Part shown: one piece after another, positions 29,697-40,807 of the stretch
How the letters are laid out: every line of letters begins with the position of its first letter
How positions within the stretch are numbered: the stretch's first letter is position 1
NCBI GenBank assembly: GCA_024347235.1
Contig: AP025283.1
Span: 2,232,001-2,296,000, forward strand
Direction of reading: 5' to 3'
From: Aliamphritea spongicola
GTDB lineage: Bacteria > Pseudomonadota > Gammaproteobacteria > Pseudomonadales > Balneatricaceae
DNA: 64,000 nucleotides
The notes under the pieces: generated by a model
Database searches by the model: none
What the model was told of the DNA's origin: nothing
Seen by the model: the letters and a program-made list of their open reading frames with translations, nothing else
Made by a program: the position numbers and the translations under genes

Positions 29697-32600
29697 ATGA
29701 TTAAGACTATCATCTCCCTAATACGCTGGTCTGCCAACAGTCTCAATCGCATTGTGTTTTGGCTGGAAAGCAAAGACTATTCTGTCGATATACAATCTAA
29801 GTACGTAGATCTAGCTCCAACAGATGAGGCGGATAAAGCTGGCGTATATTCTGAAGCGATTCTGTATGCGATGAATAATGCGAAGGTTTCTAATATTGCC
29901 TTAACCGGTCCCTATGGATCTGGAAAAGCAGCATCATCCAATCTTTCTTGAAGAATTATCGGCATCCTGCACTTCATATTTCTCTGGCTGCATTTGTTCC
30001 AGAGGCGGATCCTGGTGAGGAGAAGGTGAGTCGTCAAGAAATTGAGAGAAGTATTCTGCAGCAGATGCTGTATGGTGCTGACGCAAACAAGCTTCCGCTA
30101 TCAAGGTTCAAAAGAATTCGGTCTCCCGGTGTTTGGTCGGTATTTAAATCTTTTACATGATGGTTGGAATTGCCGCGCTTTGGTATGTTTTTGATCAGAG
30201 TGAGGATATCTTCAGCGGTACTTTCTTCCTTCCGCTCGAGCTTAGTAATTGGCTCAATCTAGGAGCTTCGCACTCGCAGCAATTTTTCTCTGGATGACCT
30301 TGCATCACTTTTATGTTGCTAGCTTTGGTCTGTCACTCAAGAGCATTTCTTTGAAAGATATTGAGATAAAGCCAGCTCGTGATGATCAAGAGTCAATACT
30401 AAATCGTCATTTAGACGAAATAATCTATTTTTTCAATCTACCGATTATGACCTTGTAATTATTGAGGATTTGGATCGTTTTAACGATGCTGAAATCTTCG
30501 TAACCCTACGAGAAATTAATAGTCTTGTTAACGAAAATTCAAGTGTAAAGCGTAATATTAGGTTTCTCTATGCTCTGCGTGATGACATGTTTGTTAACAC
30601 AGATCGAACCAAGTTCTTCGAGTTCATTATTCCTGTGATACCGATCATCAATACATCGAATTCTATTGATATGATACTGCATCAGGGAGGAGACTCGAGC
30701 TCGATGATCGCTTAGATCGGCAGTTTCTGCGAGAGGTTTCACGATATCTGAATGACCTGAGATTAATTCAGAACATATTTAATGAATTCGCTATTTATGT
30801 GACCAATTTAGAAACTGATGGAGAGAACTTGCTTGATGCTAACAAGCTTCTTGCGATTTTGATTTATAAAAACGTTTACCCAAGGGATTTTGAGCGACTG
30901 CATCGTGGTACGGGTATTCTTGCTGAAATATTGAATCTTCAGGAGGAACTCATTGAAACGGGTGAAACCACGTATAGAAGAGAAATTGCGAAACTTGAAA
31001 AACAGTTGGAAATCGCAGAACAACAGGTTCCTTCGGATCTGAGAGAGTTGAGACAAATTTATGCTATGGCTCTGATTGAGAAACTGCCAGCAAATCATGA
31101 CAGCGTTAGTGTTGATAGACGCAATTGGATCAAGCTTTCCAAGTTGAGCAGCCACGATGAACTAGAGCTATTTATTAGTGCTACACGTCTGTCTAGCCGT
31201 AATGACTATTATAATAATGAGAGTCAGATTGACGTTTCTACATTGCAGAATGAGGTGGATTCTCAAAGAACTTATCATCAACGCATGACTGAGATTGAAA
31301 ATGGCGCTACTGATAATAAGAATAAAAGTTTGCGTGAAATACATGAGTTAAGATCTAAGCTTGCAGTTATTCGTACGACTAAGCTAGATGAGTTGTTGCG
31401 TTTGAACACTAATCATGCGCATGGACTTTTGAAAAGTTTGGGGAAAATGGTGAGCTGGCCCGTTTTTTGGTTTTAGAGGGTTATCTCGATGATACTTACT
31501 ATCAATATACATCACTCTTTCACTCAGGCCGCTTGTCGCCTAATGATAATAAGTTTTTAATCCAGATAAGAGCATTCGTAACCCCTGAACCTCTTTTTCC
31601 AATCGATAATCCAAAAGAAGTTATTGCAGCGATGCGAGATGAGGACTTCCGGCAAAGTTATGTCTTGAACATTAAACTTGTTGATAGTCTTTTGAGTGGC
31701 GAAAGCAATTACACCGACCAAACGAAGAAACTGTTTGAGTTTCTTTCGAATGAATTTGAGACCTGTGAAGAGTTTTTTGATGTCTATTATACCAGTGGGC
31801 GAAATATTTTAGCTCTGCTTTCGGGTTTGTTAGATTATTGGAAAGGTTTTATTCCCGCTGTTATTTCTAGCCCCAATAATATCGTCCATGTTTCCCAACT
31901 AGTTGCAAGCCTACAAGAATCTAAGCTCAAAATGTTAGCAAAGGACTTTGATGGGGTTCCTAAGTTTGTTTCGGAGAAACTTCCGGAGATATTGGTAAAC
32001 GTACCTGAGTTAGAACCGGAACGCCTTCTATGCCTCAATTTTGAGGTCAAAGATCTAAATTCCATCAAAGAACATTCAGAAATTGCACGTTTCATGTTTG
32101 AGCAAGGGCTCTTTGAGCTTACGATTGCGAACATAGAATACGTTTTTGAAGTAATTTTAGGAGAAAAGAATTTAGAGTCATTACGTACCAGAAATTACAC
32201 TACTATTCGTTCGGCGAGTAACGCTGTTTTGAAGACACGTGTAGAACGCGATTTTGACAGTTACTTGCGTGATATCCTTTGTGCCTTCAAGATAATTTAG
32301 AGGAAGACGCTTCTGCAATTCTTGCTGTCATACGTCACGATAATCTTGATCAGGTTGATCTTCAAGGGTTTCTCGAACGGCAAATAACTAAGTTGCCAAC
32401 ATTAGAGAGTGTGCCTGAGAGGTTGTATGCATTGTTGTTTCAACTGTATAAAATTGAACCAGCTTGGGATAGTTGTCTTACTTTTATGGAGATTGATGAG
32501 TTCGATGCAGAGATTTTTATAGGCTATCTCGATCGAGATGATGTACGTCATAAAATCTTGGAATGTCCTATTCCAAGCGAGCCAGACTTCTTTCAATTGC

Positions 32601-33319
32601 GCAAATTTCTTTTGAAGCGGGTGCTCTTTCTGATGAAGCCTATAGAGGATATGTGTGCGCATTACCAAACCAGTTCGAGATGCCATCAATAGGAATTGAG
32701 TCAACTAAGCTCAGGATTCTTATCGAGGAAAGAAAAATCATATTTACTCCTGAGAGTCTTGCTGAAATTGATGATGAAAGAGAGTTGCAAGTACTTTTCG
32801 TAGCAATGAACATTGATATATTTCTTGATAGTCCAGATGAGTTTGAATTGGACGATGATCTTTTAGCAGATCTACTTAAGTTTGAAATTAAGCCTTCGGC
32901 TAAGCTCAAGATAATTGAAATGATGGACTTAGAAGCGATTATAGATCTTCCTGAACGGGCTGCTCTTATTGGTCCGATTCTTAATGGCATTGACGCGACC
33001 ATCTCCAACTTGAACGGAGATGTGGTGCATTCCTTAATATTGAATACTATGCCTTTAGCTTCGCAGATCTCACTTTTAATAAGTACCACTCATTTATGAC
33101 CGATGAAGAAGTACGTCAAGTCTTGGCTAACCTTCCGGGGCCATATTGTGACATTAAGACCGGTTACTTTTCACCTAGACTAAAAACAACGATGAGAATA
33201 TGAATTTAGTAAAATGGCTCGATTCAAGAAAAATAATTTCATCATGGAGTGAGAGTGGTTTATTCTCTAATGATATAAAGGTGAACCTTTATAGACGCTT
33301 ATCAGAGAACGTTATATAA
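29697..33319 (+). CDS. YobI-family membrane P-loop NTPase, about 1210 residues (frameshifted)
   Basis: Ten single-base repairs, each inside or next to a short run, yield 1211 codons. The N-terminus has the YobI hallmarks YVDLAPTDEADKAGVYSEAI and NIALTGPYGSGKSS (Walker A). Two membrane helices follow (about 155-215: MMVGIAALWYVF and FALAAIFLWMTLHHFY), then Walker B DYDLVIIEDLDRFND and a sensor-like FLYALRDDMF. The arrangement RYLNDLRLIQNIFNEF and GYLDDTYYQYTSLFHSGRLS recurs in the family. The last 600 residues are helical repeats without a recognised domain. AT-rich composition suggests horizontal transfer. The family has been linked to bacterial conflict systems, but its mechanism is unproven. 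Confidence 0.88.
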
Positions 33320-33442
33320 CTTCAGGTCTAATTCACTAAACTTAAAAGAAAAATTCAGGTCTTCCGATATTTTTGCATGATAATCAGAATAAATCATCCA
33401 ATTTGATAATGTTAGTTTTTAAGGAGCTTTGTATCAAAATAT

Positions 33443-33802
33443 TTGGAGGATGAGAAAGAGCGAGCTAAGGCGTTCGCTATAGCTCCGGTAATTCCTATTG
33501 CTATTATGAGCCTGACAGGGGTTCCAGCGACCTTACTTATCTTTCTCATTGGGGCGCCTGTTGCCTATGCTTGTGCGGTAATCATTGGTATTCCCCTTTA
33601 TTTATTCTTTAGTAAATTTAGAATTTACGGCTGGCCGTATTTTGCTTTGGGCGGTGCTTTATGTGCTATTCCGGTGGTGTTTGTTTTTACGAAAGACAAC
33701 GTACCAATTGTTTATAACCTTCAGTCGTTCAGCAGCCTGGCGCTTATTGGTGCCGTCGGTGGCTTTGCCTTTGGTGGCTTTATCCCCGAAAAAGTTCAGT
33801 GA
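33443..33802 (+). CDS. Multi-pass membrane protein of unknown function
   Basis: About 119 residues with four hydrophobic segments (13-34, 38-55, 65-82 and 92-113), ending FGGFIPEKVQ. The start is uncertain: TTG 33443 is the first in-frame codon, while the only good ribosome site (aaggag at 33421) lies 17 bases further upstream, so a frameshift near the start is possible. It follows the YobI-type NTPase on the same strand with a 124-bp gap. Not recognised. Confidence 0.6.
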   Translation: MEDEKERAKAFAIAPVIPIAIMSLTGVPATLLIFLIGAPVAYACAVIIGIPLYLFFSKFRIYGWPYFALGGALCAIPVVFVFTKDNVPIVYNLQSFSSLALIGAVGGFAFGGFIPEKVQ

Positions 33803-33809
33803 AAACCGC

Positions 33810-34166
33810 GTGACCAATCTGCCCGGATTAATTCTTGTGATCCTGATCGGAGGAGTGCTGTCTTATGTACATGTCCTTGGTGAGGTCAAATATATCGATG
33901 GGAGAACCCTGTCGGTTACACACCCATTTGTGAGCGAACATGACACGGTGGTTACCATTGAGGCGGAAGGGGAAACAGTAGAGGCGTGGGTACCGAAGGG
34001 GGTACCTTATCGCACTGATTGCAGAATACTTGTGGTTGTCTGGCGTGAGTTGTTTAGCCACAGAAAAGTCTATTCAATCAGCCTCTACCCGGACTCTCCG
34101 TTGGCGCATCAGTATGAGTGGTTAACGATAGAAGCTCAGAACGCCATCAGTAAGGCATGCAGCTAA
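33810..34166 (+). CDS. Small membrane-anchored protein of unknown function
   Basis: About 118 residues from GTG 33810, eight bases after the preceding stop, suggesting coupling. One N-terminal helix (LPGLILVILIGGVLSYV) precedes a strand-rich soluble domain (HDTVVTIEAEGETVEAWVPKG) containing one cysteine and a C-terminal helix. No Shine-Dalgarno is seen, so a fusion with the preceding frame through a missed base is an alternative. Not recognised. Confidence 0.55.
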   Translation: MTNLPGLILVILIGGVLSYVHVLGEVKYIDGRTLSVTHPFVSEHDTVVTIEAEGETVEAWVPKGVPYRTDCRILVVVWRELFSHRKVYSISLYPDSPLAHQYEWLTIEAQNAISKACS

Positions 34167-34394
34167 TCTAATCGGGCAGGGCTACCTGAATCTTTATTCT
34201 TACTCTATACCTATCCCACTAAATACTTACCAACGAACAAGTTCCACATTTAAATTTTCCAACTCCCAATCTTCTCCTACACTCTTTGTGTTGCCTTAAT
34301 CAGAACAATAAACCAAATCTAATCTCCTTATTCGTAACAGGTTGTTGGGCCAGAATGGGGAAATGTGATTCTCAATTATAAGAAAAGGTAAATC

Positions 34395-35272
34395 ATGGCG
34401 AAGACGATGGTAGGTGTAATCGGCCTGGGTGCAATGGGTTATGGCATGGCTAAAACCCTGTTGCGGGAAGGGTTTCAGGTGGCTGGTACGGACCTGAGTG
34501 AAGCGCAGCGTACAGCGGCGGCAGAGTTGGGGGTGCAGGTAGTCGACAGTATCGCTGCACTCTGTGAACTGACGGATACCTTTGTGTTGTCGTTGCCTAT
34601 GGCGAAGCACGTGCAGGCGGTGATTCAGGGTGAGGGCGGTCTGCTGGAGCATGCACCGGCGGGCAGTCTGATGATTGATACCTCTACTTCTGAACCGGAA
34701 ATTACCCGTGATCTGGCTGGTTGTCTGGCCAGCAAGGGCCACCAGATGCTGGATGCGCCTGTAAGTGGCGGGCCAGCAGGCGCAGCTGCCGGCACCATGG
34801 TGATGGTGGTGGGTGGTGAAACCGCCGCGCTGGACCGGGCCATGCCAGTACTGAACGCCCTGAGCAGCAAGGTTGTGCATCTGGGTGACAGCGGCAGTGG
34901 CCACGTGGCCAAGCTGATCAATAACCTGTTGTGTGCGGCTCATCTGATCACGACGGCTGAAGCGGTAGCGCTGGGTAAGCGTGCCGGACTTGATCCTGCG
35001 TTGTTGATTGAAGGTCTGAATGCCGGTTCCGGCCGCAGTGCCATCAGTGAAGTGAACTTCCCCGCTGGATTCTCAATGAAGGCTTTGATTCCGGCTTCAC
35101 CATGCAGCTGATGCGTAAAGATGTCCGTCTGGCGAAGAAACTGATGGCTGATATGCAGCTGGATTTGCCAGTTGCCGATCAGATCGCGCAGATCTGGGCA
35201 GCCAGTGAAGACTGCATTGCAGACGCTGACGATTTTAACTGCATTATCAAGAACGCCGGGCTGGGAGAATAA
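34395..35272 (+). CDS. 3-hydroxyisobutyrate dehydrogenase-family NAD(P) oxidoreductase (frameshifted)
   Basis: About 292 residues. The dinucleotide loop GVIGLGAMGYGMA, the substrate loop DAPVSGGPAGA and the catalytic lysine in GHVAKLINN define a beta-hydroxyacid dehydrogenase (tartronate semialdehyde reductase, 3-hydroxyisobutyrate dehydrogenase and relatives). One C in ttcccc (35063) restores NFPRWILNEGFDSGF and the normal C-terminus ending at 35272. The next ATG lies two bases further. Coupled with the following aldehyde dehydrogenase, it probably serves oxidation of a hydroxyacid or its semialdehyde. Confidence 0.88.
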
Positions 35273-35274
35273 TC

Positions 35275-36840
35275 ATGACCGTATTAGCCAAAGAATTTAC
35301 CGTTGAACAGAACGGTGCCGCTCAGGTGGCTGAGCTACTGAACAGTTTATTTGATGACAACCGGGCCGCAGCTACCTTTGGTAGCTGGGTCAACGGTGCA
35401 ATGCGTACCGGTAATGGTGAGGCTATCAGCCTGATTAACCCGGCCACTGGTGCAGAGTTTATGAGCTATGCCGACGCCGGTGAAGCGGTGGTTGAAGATG
35501 CCGCCGCTGCTGCCAGTGCCGCGCAGAAGCAGTGGTGGGCATTACCTGCCAGTGCCCGAGCCCGTGCGATGTGGGCCTGCAGCACCAAGGTACGTGAGCA
35601 TGCAGAAGCGCTGGCCCGTCTTGAATCTGTGTCTGCCGGTAAGCCGGTTCGGGATTGCCGGGTAGAGGTGGCTAAAGTCGCTGAGATGTTTGAGTACTAT
35701 GCCGGCTGGTGCGACAAGATGACCGGCCAGGTGATTCCGGTGCCAACGTCACACCTGAACTATACCCGCCATGAACCGTACGGTGTAGTGACTCAGATTA
35801 CCCCGTGGAATGCGCCGGTATTTACCTGTGGCTGGCAGATTGCGCCGGCGATCTGTGCCGGTAACGGTGTGCTGCTGAAACCGTCTGAACTTACCCCTTT
35901 AAGTTCGACGGCACTGGTGAAATTGATTGAAGATGCGGGAATTCCGAAAGGGTTGGTCAACGTGATTAACGGTCTGGGCCACAGCACCGGTGCGGCGGCC
36001 ATCAGCAACCCTGTGACCAAGAAGGTTGTGTTTGTTGGTTCTCCGAAGACCGGTGGGGTGATCGCCGCGGCTGCTGCACAGCGGGTGATTCCATGCGTAC
36101 TGGAGCTGGGCGGCAAGTCTGCCAATATCGTCTTTGATGATGCGGATCTGGACCGTGCGGTTGTAGGCGCACAGGCGGCAGTGTTTGCTGCTGCAGGGCA
36201 GAGCTGTGTATCCGGTTCCCGCTTGCTGGTGCAACGCGGGGTGTATGACGAAGTGGTAGAACGCCTGGCGTCTGCCACCAATAAGATTCCGGTGGGCCTG
36301 CCGTGGCAGGACGACACCATGGTGGGGCCGATTAATAACCTGGCTCAGTTCAGTCATGTGTCTGCACTGGTGGAGCAGGGTAAGGCTGCCGGTGCCCGGG
36401 TTGCTGCCGGTGGTTGCGGTGCGGATATCGCCGGAGGAGAGGCCGGTTATTTCTTCCGCCCAACGGTGCTGGCGGATGTCGATAACAGCATGGCAGTGGC
36501 TCAGGAAGAAATCTTTGGCCCGGTGGTTTCAGTGATTCCGTTTGACGATGAAGAAGATGCCATCGCGATTGCCAACGATAGCCGCTTTGGCCTGGCCGGT
36601 GCGGTCTGGACGGCGGATGTCGGTCGTGCCCATCGCATGGCCGCAGCCGTGAACGCCGGTACCTTCTGGGTGAACAGCTATAAGGCTATCAACGTGATGT
36701 CGCCGTTCGGTGGTTTCGGTGAGAGTGGTTACGGCCGTTCAAGCGGCTATGAAGGCTTGCTGGAATACACCCAGACTAAGAGTGTCTGGGTAGAAACCGC
36801 GAAGGATGCAGCCATTCAGTTTGGCTATTCCATCGAATAA
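35275..36840 (+). CDS. NAD(P)-dependent aldehyde dehydrogenase
   Basis: An intact 521-residue ALDH. It has the Rossmann contact FVGSPKTGG, ELGGKSANIVF with the general base, catalytic cysteine in AAAGQSCVSGSR, and EEIFGPVVSVIPF. It starts two bases after the hydroxyacid dehydrogenase stop, so the pair is one transcription unit. A 25-residue N-terminal extension precedes the usual ALDH beginning. The substrate may be the semialdehyde from the upstream enzyme; this is inferred from context. Confidence 0.95.
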   Translation: MTVLAKEFTVEQNGAAQVAELLNSLFDDNRAAATFGSWVNGAMRTGNGEAISLINPATGAEFMSYADAGEAVVEDAAAAASAAQKQWWALPASARARAMWACSTKVREHAEALARLESVSAGKPVRDCRVEVAKVAEMFEYYAGWCDKMTGQVIPVPTSHLNYTRHEPYGVVTQITPWNAPVFTCGWQIAPAICAGNGVLLKPSELTPLSSTALVKLIEDAGIPKGLVNVINGLGHSTGAAAISNPVTKKVVFVGSPKTGGVIAAAAAQRVIPCVLELGGKSANIVFDDADLDRAVVGAQAAVFAAAGQSCVSGSRLLVQRGVYDEVVERLASATNKIPVGLPWQDDTMVGPINNLAQFSHVSALVEQGKAAGARVAAGGCGADIAGGEAGYFFRPTVLADVDNSMAVAQEEIFGPVVSVIPFDDEEDAIAIANDSRFGLAGAVWTADVGRAHRMAAAVNAGTFWVNSYKAINVMSPFGGFGESGYGRSSGYEGLLEYTQTKSVWVETAKDAAIQFGYSIE

Positions 36841-36917
36841 TCGCGAAAGCGCAGTGCCGGCCTGTTCAGATGTAAAACCTGAGCAGGCCGGGCAGGCGTG
36901 AAGAAGAGGTATATCTT

Positions 36918-37700
36918 ATGACCGATTATAAACGCGAGATAGATCTGGCAACCCTGTGGCCAACAGTGGTGGCGGAAGCTGAAGCAGCAGCCCGTGCCTT
37001 TCCGATGCTGGCAGACTTTTACCGCCGCAACATTATTCAGCACGATGGTTTTGCCGGGGCACTGGCGTTTGTGCTGGCCGAAAAGCTGCTGGACCGTGAT
37101 GCCGGTGGGGCTGCTGAGCAGGCAGAACAACTCAAGCAGTGGCGTAAGTATTTAGCAGCACAAATGGCCCTTGATCCGGCAATTGAAGCCGCAGCTATGC
37201 GGGATCTGCTGTGCCAGCTGCAGAGCAACGCCAGTATCAAAGACCATTACACGCCGCTGTTACACTTTGCCAGTTATCAGGCGTTGCAGTGCCACCGTAT
37301 TGCGCATCATTGCTGGCACAGTGGTCAGCGGGCGATGGCCAGCTATATTCAGGGAAGGGTGGTTTCCCTGTTCGGGGTGGACATTCATCCCGGTGCGAAG
37401 GTAGGCAGCGGCATTTTCATTGATCATGCCGTGGGCGTGGTGGTGGGTGAAACCGCTGTGATCGAAGACAACGTTACCCTGTTCCAGAATGTCACCCTGG
37501 GTGGCACCGGTAAGGGCAGTGGCGACCGCCATCCGAAATTGCGCGAGGGCAGCTTTGTCGGTTCCGGGGCGGTGATCTTCGGCAATATTGAAATTGGGGC
37601 CGGTGCCAAAGTGGCCGGCGGCGCAGTTGTGATTAATGACATTCCTGCCGGCACAACCGTAGTTGGGCCAAAAGGCCGGGTGCTGAACAACAGAGACTGA
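36918..37700 (+). CDS. Serine O-acetyltransferase-like hexapeptide transferase
   Basis: An intact 260-residue protein with an N-terminal helical SAT domain (about 1-125) and a left-handed beta-helix (about 130-260). The family block GVDIHPGAKVGSGIFIDH contains the catalytic-type histidines, followed by LGGTGKGSGDRHPKLR. It should acetylate L-serine with acetyl-CoA, the first step of cysteine synthesis. It sits inside a catabolic cluster rather than with cysK, so another acceptor is conceivable. RBS aagaggt precedes ATG 36918. Confidence 0.87.
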   Translation: MTDYKREIDLATLWPTVVAEAEAAARAFPMLADFYRRNIIQHDGFAGALAFVLAEKLLDRDAGGAAEQAEQLKQWRKYLAAQMALDPAIEAAAMRDLLCQLQSNASIKDHYTPLLHFASYQALQCHRIAHHCWHSGQRAMASYIQGRVVSLFGVDIHPGAKVGSGIFIDHAVGVVVGETAVIEDNVTLFQNVTLGGTGKGSGDRHPKLREGSFVGSGAVIFGNIEIGAGAKVAGGAVVINDIPAGTTVVGPKGRVLNNRD

Positions 37701-37704
37701 AACA

Positions 37705-38604
37705 ATGAATAATAAAAATGCTGAGAATCATCTGGGAATCGACCATCCGCTGGTGGCGGTGCGTGATATGGATAAGGCCTGTGAAGATTTTGCCCGGTTA
37801 GGTTTTTTATTAACCCCCGGCACCATCATCCGTGGGGACTGACAACCATTTGTTGATGTTCCCGGAAAACTTCATTGAGGTGATCAGCATCTATGATCAC
37901 AGTAAGCTGGACCTGACCAACGAGAAGGGTTTTGCCTTTGGCCGCTTTATCAGTAACTCCATTGAGCGCAAAGAAGGCATTTCACTGGTAGCGCTGCACA
38001 GTAAAGATGCCCGGGCGGATCATGCCCTGATGGAAGCCCGTGGGGTGGAGAATATGGGCATTGTGGATTTCCGTCGGGTGGCTCACCGGCCGGATGGCAG
38101 TGAAGAAGAAGCTGTGGTTTCGCTGGTGATGCTGATAAACTCCGATGCCCCGTCGGTGTCACATTTTTCTGCCATCAGCATAAACCCCATCTGGTATGGG
38201 TAGAGGACTGGATGACCCACCCGAACGGCGCGAATGGCATTACCTGTGTCAGTTACGTAGCCCGGGAGTCGGCGTCTCTGGCGGCCCGTTTCAGCGGCAT
38301 TTACGGCTCGCAGGCGGTGAGCCAGGAAGACGGTTATCTGAAGGTTCAGACGGACCGGGGCATATTCGAAGTGCTGACACCCGAGCAGGCGGCGATTCGC
38401 TTCCGTGGTGTGGACGTACCCGTCAGCGATGATCAGCTGCCTGGCGGCGTGGCCATTCGGGTAAGTACAGCATCACTGCAGCAGGCGAGCGACCATCTTG
38501 ATGCCGGAGGCGTTGAGTATATCCGCACCGACGATGGCGGCCTGCGCATTCCGGCACACTATGCCGGTAACACCATTATTGAGATTTATCCGGACTGCGG
38601 TTGA
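37705..38604 (+). CDS. Glyoxalase_3/VOC-like protein (frameshifted)
   Basis: About 300 residues. The opening IDHPLVAVRDMDKACEDFARLGF and the restored HPWGTDNHLLMF, IEVISIYD are typical of Glyoxalase_3-type VOC proteins, which bind a metal and rearrange small metabolites. Three bases are missing: C and G in ttaaccccc and gtgggg near 37818-37835, and one near 38175 (expected CHQHKPHLVWVEDW). The second VOC repeat ends EIYPDCG. It starts four bases after the acetyltransferase stop. Substrate unknown. Confidence 0.8.
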
Positions 38605-38631
38605 ACAACCGCAGCCCACAGGAGAAGACAG

Positions 38632-39797
38632 ATGTCACTGATTGAACAGGAAGGCCAATTACATCAGCAAATGCGTGACTGGCGGCGGGATTTACACCGC
38701 CATCCGGAAACTGCGTTTGAAGAACACCGTACCGCGAAAATTGTGGCCAGCCTGTTAACGGAGTTTGGACTGGAAGTGCATACCGGCATTGCAACTACCG
38801 GTGTGGTGGCCACCCTTAAAGGCAATCTGCCGGGGAAGATGCCATTGCCCTGCGAGCGGATATGGATGCCCTGAATCTGCAGGAGCTGAATACCTTTGAT
38901 CACTGTTCGGTGAATCCGGGCAAGATGCACGGCTGCGGCCATGATGGCCATACCTGCATGCTGCTGGGGGCGGCAAAGCACCTGGCGGAACACCGGGATT
39001 TTGCCGGTACCGTGGTGTTTATTTTCCAGCCCGCCGAAGAAGGCGAAGCCGGTGCCCGGGCCATGTGTGAGCAGGGGCTGTTTGAACGTTTCCCGGTGAA
39101 GGCCGTTTATGGCATGCATAACTGGCCGGGGCTGGAAAGCGGCGAGTTTGCCGTACATTCCGGGCCGGTGATGGCCTCTATGGATGTATTCGATATCACC
39201 ATTACCGGTAAGGGCTGCCACGGCGGTATGCCGCATCTTGGGGTAGACCCGGTGGCGATTGCCGGTCAGCTGATTACCAGCCTGCAGAGCGTGGTCAGCC
39301 GGACCATGAACCCGCTGCAGTCCGGGGTAATCAGTATCACCCGGATGAAAGGTGGTGAAGCTTATAACGTGGTGCCGGACAGCGCGACCCTTTCCGGTAC
39401 CTGCCGGGCATTTTCTAAAGAGACTCAGGATCTGATTGAATCCCGCATGCGCCGCCTGGTGGAAAGTATCTGTCAGGCCTACGGTGCTACAGGTGCGCTG
39501 GATTACCGCCGGGTGTATCCGAGTACGGTGAATGATCCGGAGCATGCGGATATCTGTGCAAACGTTGCTAAAGGGTTGGTAGGGGAAGAGAAAGTAAACC
39601 TGACCCCGGACCCGAGTATGGGGGCTGAGGATTTTGCCTTTATGCTGCAGGAACGCCCGGGCGCGTATGTCTGGGTAGGTAACGGCTCCAGTGAAGGCGG
39701 TAAGGGCCTGCATAACCCGTATTACGACTTTAACGATGACATCCTGCCACGGGGTGCGAACTACTGGGTTGAGCTGGCCCGGGCTCAGCTGGCCTGA
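38632..39797 (+). CDS. M20D-family amidohydrolase (frameshifted)
   Basis: About 388 residues. The metal-binding blocks HGCGHDGHTCMLL and FQPAEEGEAGA, and the catalytic-domain end MGAEDFAF, identify an M20 carboxypeptidase Ss1/hippurate hydrolase-type enzyme. These remove acyl groups from N-acyl amino acids or related amides. One G in ccgggg (38832) restores LPGEDAIALRADMDAL. It lies in the same unit as the glyoxalase-like gene, with aggaga before ATG 38632, and is followed by a LysR regulator on the same strand. Confidence 0.92.
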
Positions 39798-39824
39798 ACC
39801 GGGTTAGCCGGGTAGTCATTCAGC

Positions 39825-40747
39825 ATGAAGGCGATTAACGAAAAACGGGTAGCCTATCTCTATGAGGCGGTTACCCTGGGCACAGTCAGGGCGGCGGCAG
39901 ATAAGCTGAATGTCGCACCCTCGGCGGTGAGCCGGCAAATCGCCTTACTTGAAGACGAACTGGCTATGACCCTCATCGAACGGCACCGTAAAGGCGTTAC
40001 CGTGACGGAAGCCGGTGAGCTGGTGTTACGTTACTACCGTGAAAGCCTGGCCAATGAAGAAGACTGTGTGGCCAAGCTGCAGGCCCTTAAGGGGTTGCAG
40101 CGGGGGCATATTCAGTTAGCGGTTGGCGAAGGCTTTGTCGGTGACTTAATGGCTGGCCCGTTGCCGGAGTTTCATCGCCATTATCCGCAGATTACCGTGG
40201 GCATCACCACTGCCGGCAGTAATGAGGTAGTGCGCATGGTGGAAAGTGACGAAGCCCATATCGGGTTGCTGTTCCAGCCGGGTAATCATCCCGGTATCCG
40301 TTCCCAGGCGATCAGTCGTCAGCCTACCTGTGTCATCGTGCATCCCGAACATGAACTGGTGGCTCTGGCCGGGCAGGGGCTGTTAGTCTGGCGCAGTTGC
40401 TGGAATATCCGGTGGCGTTACCGGAAAGTCATTTCGGTGTTCGTCAGTTACTGGCTATGGTGGAGTTCCGGGAGCAGTTCCGCTTTACACCGGTAATGAC
40501 GAGTAATTCCATCGCTGTGCTTAAGCATTTTGTCCGGGCTGATATGGGCATTACCCTGTTGCCGGAGTTTGTGGTTGCGGCGGAGATTGCTGATCAGCAG
40601 TTGGTGGCCATCCCGGTGGATCACAGTCTGCTGGCCAGCGGCGAAGCCCACATGATTACCCGTCTGGGACGGCATCTCTCAGCCGGCCCGCATAAATTAC
40701 TGCAACATCTAACCGCATGGATGCGGGCATTCAGGCCTGCCGGATAA
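39825..40747 (+). CDS. LysR family transcriptional regulator (frameshifted)
   Basis: About 307 residues. The winged helix-turn-helix reads GTVRAAADKLNVAPSAVSRQI, then the effector domain follows from about residue 90. One base near 40383 (ctgtta) restores LFSLAQLLEYPVALPES. It is 27 bases downstream of the amidohydrolase on the same strand, so it may be read from the cluster's own transcript; it probably controls the catabolic genes upstream. Confidence 0.88.
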
Positions 40748-40807
40748 AAGGTTTATTTTCCCTAATTCCTGACGTACATTGGCTGTCTGATTTTCGGAGA
40801 TTTTCTG

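Noticed and set aside
34296-34943. 215-codon minus-strand open frame
   Set aside because: It lies opposite the hydroxyacid dehydrogenase with intact NAD-binding motifs; composition (His/Gln/Arg-rich) is that of a shadow frame.
38664-39713. 349-codon minus-strand open frame opposite the amidohydrolase
   Set aside because: The plus strand has complete M20 metal motifs here; the long antisense frame reflects GC-biased codon use.
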